DNA of 64,000 nt from Ignavibacteriota bacterium (GTDB taxonomy: Bacteria > Bacteroidota > Ignavibacteria > UBA10030). The notes beneath the pieces were generated by a model. The model ran no database searches, was not told where the DNA came from, and worked only from the letters and a program-made list of their open reading frames with translations. The DNA lies in contig PMZI01000014.1 of assembly GCA_003170475.1 (NCBI GenBank), positions 89,546 through 153,545 on the forward strand, read 5' to 3'. This document shows, one piece after another, positions 21,081-30,434 of this stretch. Both the position numbers and the translations under genes were made by a program. The stretch's first letter is position 1; the number at the start of each line of letters is the position of its first letter.

Positions 21081-24000
21081 ATGCACACCGATCTTTTGAA
21101 CCAAACCCTTCCTTTCATCAAGAGCCACATCCATTCTGAATCCTTGCCTTTGTCAGAATGGAAACTTAAGGAGGGCGATATCGCCAACGGTGCTTCCCCG
21201 TCTCTCAATGATACGACGTGGTGGAATTACACAATCCCAGCTCCATGGGGTGGATACGACAAAACCGTCTGGTTTCGAAAGCGATTCACGATTCCGGAGC
21301 AGCTCTCAGGCAAATGCGTGGGACTGGCATTGGATCTTAACGAAGCGCTCCTCTATGTGAATGGAAAGCCTCATCAAGGCATCGACAAACATCATCAGGA
21401 AGTGTTGCTGACGACAAAGGCGCGCTCGAATCAGTCGTTCCTGATCGCTCTCGAAGCTTACAGCGGACGGAAGCGCGATCTCAGCACGTTCAATTCCGCT
21501 CACCTCGTTGTCATCAATCCCGTCGCACGCGCGTTATACAACTCCCTGAACGCGCTCCACGATCTCGAGAAGATTCTGGGGCCGAATTCCAGCGAAGCAA
21601 AAGAGGTTAAGGAGCTGATCCGCCAGACTTTGATTTTCCTCAAATATTTCAAGCCGGACGGCGAGGAGTATCCTAATGCCATTGGGAGAGCTCAAAATTT
21701 CCTTACCCGCGTCCTGCAAACTGAGTTCAAATCAAGCATCGCAAGCACCATTCACCTCGTAGCGCAATCACACATCGATGTTGTCTGGTTGTGGAGATTG
21801 CAAGAGACGAGAAAGAAATGCGGACGAACGTTTTCAACAGCGTTGCGCTTGATGGAAGAATTCCCTGAATTCAATTTCACGCAAAGTCAGGCGTTGCTGT
21901 ACCAGATGACAAAGGAACGTTACCCGGATCTCTACAAGGAAATCAAAGCAAGAGTCACGGAGGGCCGCTGGCATCCGGTTGGGTCGATGTGGGTTGAGCC
22001 TGATTGCAACATCCCGAATGGCGAATCCCTTGTGCGACAAATTCTTCATGGCAAAAGATTCTTCAGAAGTGAATTCGGGATTGACTCGGACATCCTTTGG
22101 CTTCCCGACACGTTTGGATATAGCGGAGCGCTTCCGCAGATTATGAAGAAGTCGGGCATCAAGTACTTCTTCACCACTAAGCTTGCCTGGAATGATACCA
22201 ATCCGTTTGAGCACACCATCTTCTGGTGGCGCGGTATCGACGGAAGCAAAGTCCTGGCACATTGTCCTCAAGTCGGACTCGAAGGAACAATCTCTCCTAA
22301 AGATCTGAAGAAGACCTGGGAGAGTTTTCACGAGAAAGAAAAGACGCCCCATGCCATGCAGACGTTTGGGTACGGAGATGGCGGCGGCGGAGTGACAACC
22401 GAGCAGGTCGAGGCCTCGCGCGTTCTCGGAACGATCGTCGGCATGCCCCCCTCTGTTCTTTCGACTGCATCACAGTTCTTTAAGACGATCGAGGAACAGG
22501 CGAAGGAGTTTGAGACATGGAACGACGAGCTTTATCTGGAAAAACACCGGGGGACGTACACAACCCACGGATGGGTGAAGAAGGCGAACAGGCAATCAGA
22601 GGCACTGCTTTACACGACAGAGCTTCTCGCATCCCTCGGAATGCTCCTGGGCAAATCATCTACTTCACGTCGTTATCCTCAGCAGCAACTTGAGCGTGCG
22701 TGGAAACTCCTTCTCCTCAACCAGTTTCATGACATCCTCCCCGGCTCCGCAATTCCTGAAGCGTACGATGATGTCAAAAAGGATTTTGCGAGTCTGCAAT
22801 CGTCTTGCGGCTATATTCAACAGCATGCGCTTTCCGGATTCGTGGAAAAGGAAGCCAGGAAACAGGCGCCAACGGAGTTCCGGTATTCTGTCTTTAATTC
22901 TTTGGCCTGGGAACGAAACGAGTACGTAACTTTCGAAGTGAAGTCACAAGCGAAGGACTTTGTGGTCACAGATGGAAATGGAAATACGGTGGAACATCAG
23001 CTCGTCAGCCGGAGAAAGGGATTGACCCTGCTCCTTTGCTACGTGGAGAGCATTCCACCCTTCTCTTTCAAGCAGATTGTCATCACCTCGTCAGAGAGCA
23101 AGCCAAACGTACCTGCCCCCTGGAAAATGACAAACCATGTTGTGGAGAGCCCGTTGTACAGGATCCGGTTCGACTCAAAGGGCCAGCTTTCCTCACTCCA
23201 CGACAAGGCTCTTCGACGCGAATTGATCGCCAAAGGCGGTCGAGCCAATCAATTTCAGGCCTTCAAGGATCAGCCAAAACAGTGGGATGCGTGGGACATT
23301 GATCCGGACTATCCTCACAAGCATCTTGACCTTCTGCGTTTCGAAAGACTGCGGGTCATCGAACAAGGACCGCTCCGAGCCCAAGTGCGGTTTGAATTTC
23401 GAACCGAGGATGGATCAAAAATTGCGCAGGACCTTTTTCTGTACCACAAGTCACGCCGTATCGACTTCAAGACGGTGGTGACTTGGAAAGAGAAACAGAC
23501 ACTGTTGAAGGTCGCCTTTCCTCTCAATGTGAAGACGCATACTGCAACATACGAAATTCAGTTCGGAGCCCTGCAGCGAACCACCAAGCCCGCTGAGTCG
23601 CGGGAGAAAGCTAAATACGAAGTGCCCGCCCAACAGTGGGCAGACCTCTCCGAGCAGAAATTCGGCGTTAGCTTGCTCAACGACAGCAAGTACGGCCATG
23701 ATGCGTCAGACACCACACTTCGACTTACGCTCCTCCGGTCACCCCACTATCCCCATCCGATCGATCCACTGCGATTGACGGATGAGCGCGTGACGGACCA
23801 GGGCGAACACCAATTCACGTACAGCCTGTTCCCCCATGCCGGAGATTGGCGCAACGGAGGAAGCGTTCAACGGGCACGTGAGCTAAACCAACCTGTAGTC
23901 GTCCTCCCTGGCACGGCGGCTTCGATTCCGTCGCTGTTCACCATCTCCAATCCGAGTGTCATCGTTGACAGCGTCAAGAAAGCTGAAGACTCAGATGAAA

Positions 24001-24200
24001 CGATCATTCGACTCCACGAAGCTTTTGGACAGTCGCTGAAAACGACATTGACGTTTGGCGTGCGGGCAGATTCCGCCTCCGAGTGCGATTTGCTGGAGCA
24101 GGACATTGCTCCGCTGAAAGTCGTCAAATCGAAGATTCCGCTGAAGTTTTCACCCTTTGAGATCAAAACTCTCAAGGTGAAGTTCAAAACGAAGAAGTAG
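21081..24200 (+). CDS. Glycoside hydrolase family 38 alpha-mannosidase
   Basis: IHLVAQSHIDVVWLWRLQETRKKCGRTFSTALRLMEEFPEFNFTQSQA, VEPDCNIPNGESLVRQILHGKRFF, WLPDTFGYSGALPQI; GH38 motifs. Confidence 0.95.
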   Translation: MHTDLLNQTLPFIKSHIHSESLPLSEWKLKEGDIANGASPSLNDTTWWNYTIPAPWGGYDKTVWFRKRFTIPEQLSGKCVGLALDLNEALLYVNGKPHQGIDKHHQEVLLTTKARSNQSFLIALEAYSGRKRDLSTFNSAHLVVINPVARALYNSLNALHDLEKILGPNSSEAKEVKELIRQTLIFLKYFKPDGEEYPNAIGRAQNFLTRVLQTEFKSSIASTIHLVAQSHIDVVWLWRLQETRKKCGRTFSTALRLMEEFPEFNFTQSQALLYQMTKERYPDLYKEIKARVTEGRWHPVGSMWVEPDCNIPNGESLVRQILHGKRFFRSEFGIDSDILWLPDTFGYSGALPQIMKKSGIKYFFTTKLAWNDTNPFEHTIFWWRGIDGSKVLAHCPQVGLEGTISPKDLKKTWESFHEKEKTPHAMQTFGYGDGGGGVTTEQVEASRVLGTIVGMPPSVLSTASQFFKTIEEQAKEFETWNDELYLEKHRGTYTTHGWVKKANRQSEALLYTTELLASLGMLLGKSSTSRRYPQQQLERAWKLLLLNQFHDILPGSAIPEAYDDVKKDFASLQSSCGYIQQHALSGFVEKEARKQAPTEFRYSVFNSLAWERNEYVTFEVKSQAKDFVVTDGNGNTVEHQLVSRRKGLTLLLCYVESIPPFSFKQIVITSSESKPNVPAPWKMTNHVVESPLYRIRFDSKGQLSSLHDKALRRELIAKGGRANQFQAFKDQPKQWDAWDIDPDYPHKHLDLLRFERLRVIEQGPLRAQVRFEFRTEDGSKIAQDLFLYHKSRRIDFKTVVTWKEKQTLLKVAFPLNVKTHTATYEIQFGALQRTTKPAESREKAKYEVPAQQWADLSEQKFGVSLLNDSKYGHDASDTTLRLTLLRSPHYPHPIDPLRLTDERVTDQGEHQFTYSLFPHAGDWRNGGSVQRARELNQPVVVLPGTAASIPSLFTISNPSVIVDSVKKAEDSDETIIRLHEAFGQSLKTTLTFGVRADSASECDLLEQDIAPLKVVKSKIPLKFSPFEIKTLKVKFKTKK

Positions 24201-24258
24201 CCGCGGCGCGTGCAGGCCTAAAGACGCACAGAGCCTGCCTGACACTATTGAACAAAGG

Positions 24259-24287
24259 CGGGCGAGGGCTCCTCGCCCGTTTCTCTT
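24259..24287 (+). terminator. Intrinsic terminator after alpha-mannosidase
   Basis: CGGGCGAGG-gct-CCTCGCCCG followed by TTTCTCTT. Confidence 0.8.
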
Positions 24288-24420
24288 CTGACCAGCTCAG
24301 GAGGCCGACGATCGCCGAAAGCGAGAAAGCAGAGCGGCCCGTCGAGCGCAATGGCCCGGGACAACAAATACGTAGGCGGTTGTCTCAGAGCACACCCAAG
24401 TTTTTCTGAAAGGTCACCCT

Positions 24421-25791
24421 ATGACGAAACGGCGATGGATCCTTCGAGGAACCGTCTTTCTCTTCTTCTTTCTTTTGGTCCTGAACCTCTACGTCTTCTT
24501 TTCCCGCGAGTGGGAATCTTCTTTCTCCCCGACATCCTATGCGACCCTCTATTATCCTCTCGATGTCCCGACCATCCGCGAATGGAAGCTCGTGGAGCGC
24601 AATCGAATCCAGTTGAACCTCGCTTGTACAAACGATATCTCCGACTGGAGAGTCCTCACCGATGGCGGCAAAGAGCAGACCGCTATGGGGATGAAACCGT
24701 CGTTTCGAATCGACACGACGTTTAGTGAGCTCCACACCTATACGCTCGTTCCCGTTTCCCGTGAATCAGTCCAGTCGATCGAAATCTCCGTCCGTTTCTA
24801 CAGCAAAGAATTCTATGCGTCTCAAGGGATGAAGCACGCAGATGTCTACGTCGTTCGATCAAATGTGCCATGCGGTGAATTTGAGCAATATTCCGTCAGC
24901 GACTGGGTCGACGATTATCGGTATGTAGGTGAAGCATCTCTCGCTCAGACGAGCCGCATTTTGCGCGACGAAGTGGGAATAAGCGACTCAGATGCTACGT
25001 TTACGCGAATGGAGAAACTCGTTCCCTACCTGCGCAAAACGCTCAGAGGTGCAGGCGGTGTGCCGAAGGATGACGAGCGGTGGATGAATCCATTTCGGTT
25101 GTATAACGAAATGGCGGCCGGAACGGGGAAAGGCTGGTGCACGCAGCATGCCCAAGTTTATGTCTTCTGGGCCAACAGGGCGGGGATTCCGACAAGATTC
25201 GTGTTTGGTGCCCGGACGCAAGACAACAGCATCGTATATACAGGGCATTCCTGGGCGGAATCCTATATTCGTGAACAACATCGATGGGCTTTTGTCGACC
25301 TAACGCAGGGCGAGCTCTACATCACGGACAAGAAAGGCCAGGTGCTCAACACGGCGGAGTTATTCCAGCTCAATCAGCACAACGCGTTCGATAGTACCAA
25401 TGTGAGGCTTTACGCGGACTGGATCTGGAAGAATCATCCCGGCATTCCGGCAACCGACACACTTGTGTCGGTTCCTTTCGCACTCTGTAACGCACTCGTG
25501 CGCGACGAGTTCACGCCTCACTCGATTCTCAAATATCGCCGGCCACCCAATGTTGAAGATGTGCGAGAAGATTACACTGGCTTTTTCAGTGATCGGACAT
25601 TTCTTTTCGGAAATCTCGAGCGCTATCTTTTCAAGCCACAGCTCGCCTATTCGCTTTATCCAACGGAAGGCAGTCACACCTATTTCGTTCGCCGATTCCT
25701 GTTCTTTTCATTGCTCGTAAGTCTTGTGTTCTGGATAGCGATGCTTGTGATCAGCATGCTCTCGAAATCGAAGCTCCCGGGACAACCATGA
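24421..25791 (+). CDS. Membrane-anchored transglutaminase-like protein
   Basis: GKGWCTQHAQVYVFWANRAGIPTRFVFG, TGHSWAESYI, WAFVDLTQGEL (Cys/His/Asp triad); TM segments at both ends. Confidence 0.87.
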   Translation: MTKRRWILRGTVFLFFFLLVLNLYVFFSREWESSFSPTSYATLYYPLDVPTIREWKLVERNRIQLNLACTNDISDWRVLTDGGKEQTAMGMKPSFRIDTTFSELHTYTLVPVSRESVQSIEISVRFYSKEFYASQGMKHADVYVVRSNVPCGEFEQYSVSDWVDDYRYVGEASLAQTSRILRDEVGISDSDATFTRMEKLVPYLRKTLRGAGGVPKDDERWMNPFRLYNEMAAGTGKGWCTQHAQVYVFWANRAGIPTRFVFGARTQDNSIVYTGHSWAESYIREQHRWAFVDLTQGELYITDKKGQVLNTAELFQLNQHNAFDSTNVRLYADWIWKNHPGIPATDTLVSVPFALCNALVRDEFTPHSILKYRRPPNVEDVREDYTGFFSDRTFLFGNLERYLFKPQLAYSLYPTEGSHTYFVRRFLFFSLLVSLVFWIAMLVISMLSKSKLPGQP

Positions 25792-25870
25792 GGTCTGACT
25801 GACAGCGCAAAGTCGTCGGTATATGTCGCCACCTCCAGGCGATGAACGTCTAAGGCATAAGCACAAAAAG

Positions 25871-25908
25871 AAACGGGCGAGATCCTCTCGCCCGTTTTTC
25901 TTTTTTGC
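25871..25908. terminator. Bidirectional intrinsic terminator between convergent transglutaminase and nagB genes
   Basis: 12-bp perfect stem AAACGGGCGAGA-tcc-TCTCGCCCGTTT flanked by T-rich runs on both strands. Confidence 0.85.
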
Positions 25909-25922
25909 ATTTCATGGTTGGG

Positions 25923-26735
25923 TTATCGGAGAAGCGTCGCCGGATCCAGATTGGGAGCTTCGATATCCTTGAAGTACTTTACCGTACCAACCTTCAGCTC
26001 GAGCGTCGCTTCGTCATCACACACGATGATACCGTGTGGATGAAGCTGCAGAGCGCTCACGGTCCACATATGGTTCACGCCGCTTTCCACCACGTTCGCC
26101 AGAGCGCGAGCTTTCTTGTAGCCGTTGATGATGATCAGTACCTCTTTGGAATCCAGTACCGTTCCGACACCAACTGTCAATGCCGTCTTCGGAACTTTCG
26201 TGATATCATTGTCAAAGAAACGGGCGTTGGCGAGTATGGTGTCATAAGTCAACGTTTTGACTCGCGTCCGCGATGTGAGCGATGAGCCGGGCTCGTTGAA
26301 TGCGATGTGGCCATCAGGTCCGATCCCGCCAAGGAACAAGTGAATTCCGCCGTACTTCTTGATTCTCTCTTCGTACCCAGAGCATTCTTTCTCAAGATCC
26401 GGAGCATTTCCGTTAAGGATGTTGACATTTTCCTTCTTGATGTCGATGTGTTTAAAGAAATTGTTCCACATGAAGGAATGATAGCTTTCCGGATGATCTT
26501 TCGGAATCGCGATATACTCATCCATGTTGAAGGTCACCACATTCTGGAAGGACACTTTTCCAGCCTTATGCATTGCCACCAGCTCTTTGTACGTGCCGAG
26601 CGGTGAAGAGCCCGTCGGAAGCCCGAGGATAAACGGTCTTTCCGGCGTCGGCTTGAAGTCGCGGATTTGTCTCACCACATAAGAGGCAACCCATTTGCTT
26701 ACGAGATCGTAGTTCGATTGAATGATAACTCTCAT
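25923..26735 (-). CDS. nagB: Glucosamine-6-phosphate deaminase
   Basis: [78 protein letters not shown]. Confidence 0.96.
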   Translation of the reverse strand: MRVIIQSNYDLVSKWVASYVVRQIRDFKPTPERPFILGLPTGSSPLGTYKELVAMHKAGKVSFQNVVTFNMDEYIAIPKDHPESYHSFMWNNFFKHIDIKKENVNILNGNAPDLEKECSGYEERIKKYGGIHLFLGGIGPDGHIAFNEPGSSLTSRTRVKTLTYDTILANARFFDNDITKVPKTALTVGVGTVLDSKEVLIIINGYKKARALANVVESGVNHMWTVSALQLHPHGIIVCDDEATLELKVGTVKYFKDIEAPNLDPATLLR

Positions 26736-26911
26736 CGCATTCTCCTGGTTTCGTTAGTTCTTCGTACGTTTGTTATGGTTTTCCGTGAAATGAATTTCAT
26801 GTCTGATACAATTTAGGGTCGACCAAGGGTGCATGCGATCCCCTTCCAATCAACCCACTACCCAAAGAAAAGCAATCAGATCCTCTGTTCCCATCGTTCG
26901 ATACATTCTCG

Positions 26912-28906
26912 TCACGAGGAAATTGACGCTATCAGCGCCTTGAATTGGTCTTTTGTCTGTTTGATTGCAGTCGCTTCAACCGTAAGTTTCTGCACGACAG
27001 AGTTAGTATCGCTGGTGCCGCGAACCGCTTCAAAGTCCTTCTTTTGATCCTCTTCGGTCTGGTCCAATCCATATCCAATGCGGGCAAAAGCCCCGAATTC
27101 CTTCTTTGAGTCCTCCAGGATCATCCCATGGAGGGAACTCGCGGATCCCTCCCAATCATCAGCTGCTCCCAGAAGTTGAGTCTTCGTTATTTCTGTTAGC
27201 TGAATACCATTTTCCTTCTGGTACGTCTCGAATACATACTGCCATTCGAACGCCCGATATCCCTCGAACATCTTCTGAAATTCCGCCAACAGTTCATCAT
27301 ACGATTTGACCGATCCATTTGTCACCCTTGATTCCAAATCGGCAAGCCGTTCACGTGGAGCCAACAATCCAGCCACATCGCTCCATTCCGATGACCGCTG
27401 CAATGTGGACTCTGGCTTCAGAGATTTGATGAGAGAGCTCCAATTTGAGTGCTGTGCGGCAGAATCCCGGACCTTTTCCATTACTTTCTGATTCAGGTAC
27501 CGTTTGACCGCGAGTGAATAGCGTTTCACCCCTTTCTCGAGGGACTGTCTGCTGACCTGTGCCCCACCAACGCTCAAGGTCATTTTGTCCTTTGGTTCTC
27601 TGGCGCTCAACGCTAGCAACTCATCGCGTCCGCAACGCATTTTCTCGACCGTGTACGGGGAGAAGACATCAAATACGATGAGATCTCTTTTCTTGGGCGC
27701 TTTTCTGCCGTCGCGTTTGGGCCATTTCTCACCATCACGCACCGTTCCGACAGAAACAAGATTCATTGCGGGAACGATCTTTGATGCTCCGCCCTCCTCA
27801 AAGATGTAGGAGAACGGAAGATTTGGCACATCGAGATTTGAATAGTGCTTGCCGATCACAACACCGAATGCCCCGATGTGAGCCTCAAAGAGCAAATACG
27901 AGAAAGATCCTGTCTTTGAGCCGCGCTCAAGCACGCCTTGGTGCACCGGACCAAGCTTGTACATGTGATTGCTTTGGTTGGAACCACTTCCAGCGTTGTA
28001 GAATGAGAACAATCCAGCAATCAGCAAGGTTGACTTGTGATGTGTCACCGTGTAGGGCCCGGCAAAAAGCGATACCGCCTCTCCGTGAAATGCTTCGCAG
28101 TTTGCAAAGAAGAGTGAATTTTCCGCGGAATACTGTTTTCCCATTTTTGCATTCTGGCCCACGAACACTTTGTCGAGGATTGCTCCGCTTTCAACACGTG
28201 CCCCTTCGGCAAGAATGAACGACTTTGCCTGCACACCCTCTCCAATTTCCGTAGGATGCTCAATGCAGCTGTTCACCGTTCCGTTCTGAAGGAACTGCGC
28301 TCCATGAATAAACGCATGCGATCCGATGGCGACGTTGTGAATTGTGCCGCAGTGCACCAAACGTGCTCCATCACCGACTCGACCCCGTTCCGCCTTCGCC
28401 TCAGATGCTTTCACCTCGATGAGTCGCTCAACTTGTTTGGTGAATGCCGCATTATGCTTCAACATCGCTTGCACATATGCTGTCTGAGAGGTGAGATCAT
28501 TGATGATCCTGACTCCCCTCCCCCCACCCTCGTTGACCGTTTCAAGCTCCACGCCATTGCCGAATGTCGCGTTCGAGTCAGCAGTTAGGGCTGCAACATC
28601 CTCAATCAAAACGTTCTTCTCGATGATGTAGTTGGAGAGGACTGAGCCGATATTGGCGACACGGACGCTGTCGCCAATGTCGCAATTCGCAATAGAAGCT
28701 CCGTAGACCCCGCTGTGGAGTTCCACGCCGTCGACAGTATGGCTGCCAGACACGTCACCAATGCGAACGCTCCCAAAGAAATGTGCGTTTTGGATCCGAG
28801 CGAGATCAAGGTTGGGGACGATCATCACCTGCCGCCAGTCAGCGGCTGCACAACCCTGCAGAGTAAGCTGAGCTATCTGTTTTTCGTTCAATTGTAAGTA
28901 GGTCAT
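26912..28906 (-). CDS. DUF4954-family protein (left-handed beta-helix / nucleotidyltransferase-associated repeats)
   Basis: MTYLQLNEKQIAQLTLQGCAAADWRQVMIVPNLDLARIQNAHFFGSVRIG with hexapeptide-like repeats; start moved to 28906. Confidence 0.75.
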   Translation of the reverse strand: MTYLQLNEKQIAQLTLQGCAAADWRQVMIVPNLDLARIQNAHFFGSVRIGDVSGSHTVDGVELHSGVYGASIANCDIGDSVRVANIGSVLSNYIIEKNVLIEDVAALTADSNATFGNGVELETVNEGGGRGVRIINDLTSQTAYVQAMLKHNAAFTKQVERLIEVKASEAKAERGRVGDGARLVHCGTIHNVAIGSHAFIHGAQFLQNGTVNSCIEHPTEIGEGVQAKSFILAEGARVESGAILDKVFVGQNAKMGKQYSAENSLFFANCEAFHGEAVSLFAGPYTVTHHKSTLLIAGLFSFYNAGSGSNQSNHMYKLGPVHQGVLERGSKTGSFSYLLFEAHIGAFGVVIGKHYSNLDVPNLPFSYIFEEGGASKIVPAMNLVSVGTVRDGEKWPKRDGRKAPKKRDLIVFDVFSPYTVEKMRCGRDELLALSAREPKDKMTLSVGGAQVSRQSLEKGVKRYSLAVKRYLNQKVMEKVRDSAAQHSNWSSLIKSLKPESTLQRSSEWSDVAGLLAPRERLADLESRVTNGSVKSYDELLAEFQKMFEGYRAFEWQYVFETYQKENGIQLTEITKTQLLGAADDWEGSASSLHGMILEDSKKEFGAFARIGYGLDQTEEDQKKDFEAVRGTSDTNSVVQKLTVEATAIKQTKDQFKALIASISS

Positions 28907-29595
28907 TTCAATTCTGCTTAAAGTATGAATTATCAATTTAGTCACACGTATGCCCTGACGGGAAGTTACAGGAGCCGGGGCGGCATTCATTCGGAGAAGG
29001 AGGGCACTTCCTTTGCTGCAATTAAACTACCAAATCACTTGCACAAGTTCAAGAACAAAGCGTTGTGATGCCGAATCAGCGTTCAATCGTGTCGTGGAAG
29101 GGCCGGGGGAGTTGATCTCGCCCTCCTTGACACCCTCGGAGGAACATTGGTAGACCATTCTCTGGCTTCATGTGACGCCGACGTCGTACGCTCTGTCGCA
29201 CCACCATTGAGCTGACTCAACCCAGCATGGTTCTCCACGGGATCTGACCATAGAGATGCCGATCTCAGCAAGTTCCGTTTGACTGCGGCAAATGCACCAC
29301 GTATGAGTTGCAAAACTGCGAAGAAATTCACTGCTCTGCATGGATATCTCTCGCAATTTCAGGAAATCTCACGATTACTCACAATGAGCGTGATGCTGGA
29401 AGCAAACGACATTCTATGGCTCGCTGGAATTCACGCGCCGAGCAGCATTTCCCTGGAGCAAACAAAGGTTCAGGCAATGCAATGTGAGGATCTGATGCGA
29501 TGAGGAGAAAAACAAAGGGAGGAGGAAGATCAGCGAAGAGACCCTGGCGGAGGATCTCAGACATCAAGCCGTTAGAATCTTGAAGCAAACCCCTT

Positions 29596-29671
29596 GGTAG
29601 CCACAACGTGTTTCACACGCGCGGTATCATTCGGAGGGAGAAGAATTATCACAGTACACACTGTGGCTACC
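29596..29671. repeat. Long inverted repeat downstream of the AraC-type gene
   Basis: GGTAGCCACA (29596-29605) / TGTGGCTACC (29662-29671), stem extendable to 14 of 16 bp (acGTGT / ACACac). Confidence 0.7.
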
Positions 29672-29688
29672 CGTGGCGGGAAGGGAGG

Positions 29689-30183
29689 TCAATTCGCGTG
29701 CCCCTGGATCGTGATTCCTTCAAGCTGAGTCGCTGATGGCTTCGAGGACCCGCGTCGAGTGGAAGTGATGGCGTGCTGTACTGCTTTTGCCGTTAGCACC
29801 AAATGCGGCCCCGAATCCATGTTTGCCTGGTTTCTTGCTTCTCTACGCCAGATGCCTGAGATCGACCGTCTGTACATCTTCCGAAATTCTTCCATCGTCA
29901 TACCAGTGGCGTTTCTGAACAGGCGCGCACCGACATCTTCACGGATGCCAAGATCGATGCAGATAACTTTGCAAAGTGAATCTGATTGGGCCAGTTGTTC
30001 TTTCATCCTTGCAATGCGTGATTCCCGAATGAATCGGCTCAAAGTCAATTTCTCCGAACGATAGAATGACTTCTTCAGCTTGTCCAACGGGCAATTCAGT
30101 TGATCAGCGACGTGCTGAGTCTTGTGAACGTGCCCAAGATTGGTTTCAACGAAGGATTTGATGAGTGTGATGTCCAGAGCCAT
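29689..30183 (-). CDS. AraC-type helix-turn-helix protein
   Basis: MALDITLIKSFVETNLGHVHKTQHVADQLNCPLDKLKKSFYRSEKLTLSRFIRESRIARMKEQLAQSDSLCKVICIDLGIREDVGARLFRNATGMTMEEFRKMYRR; AGGAGG precedes ATG at 30183. Confidence 0.75.
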   Translation of the reverse strand: MALDITLIKSFVETNLGHVHKTQHVADQLNCPLDKLKKSFYRSEKLTLSRFIRESRIARMKEQLAQSDSLCKVICIDLGIREDVGARLFRNATGMTMEEFRKMYRRSISGIWRREARNQANMDSGPHLVLTAKAVQHAITSTRRGSSKPSATQLEGITIQGHAN

Positions 30184-30338
30184 GAGACATTCCTCCTGTG
30201 GTGGGGGTGGTAGGTGAGGTGGGATTTGGATAACGCGTCGATCCATGGTCACAATCTCCGGGAGCTCCACGAAAGCGAGACAGTGTGGTAACGCAATATT
30301 TCAGTGCATGAGAGAACGAGGTGTTTGACTACGGAGTG

Positions 30339-30367
30339 ATGATAAACAACTGGGAGGACAAAGTCAA
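30339..30367 (-). promoter_or_regulatory. Sigma70-like promoter for the AraC-type gene
   Basis: Minus TTGACT (30367-30362), 17 nt, TATCAT (30344-30339). Confidence 0.55.
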
Positions 30368-30376
30368 GTAAAATCT

Positions 30377-30402
30377 CGGAATGTTTCCGCTATTTTGCGG
30401 AA
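30377..30402. promoter_or_regulatory. Overlapping palindromes, three CGGAA half-sites, next to the -35 of the AraC-type gene
   Basis: CGGAAtgtTTCCG (30377-30389) and TTCCGCtattttGCGGAA (30385-30402) share the central half-site. Confidence 0.5.
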
Positions 30403-30434
30403 TCACAGTCACTTTCAATTTGCAATTTGAACAG

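Noticed and set aside
24259-25908. Similar CGGGCGAG...CTCGCCCG hairpins after two consecutive plus-strand genes, considered as a dispersed repeat
   Set aside because: Both are followed by T-runs and sit immediately after stop codons, so they are explained as intrinsic terminators.
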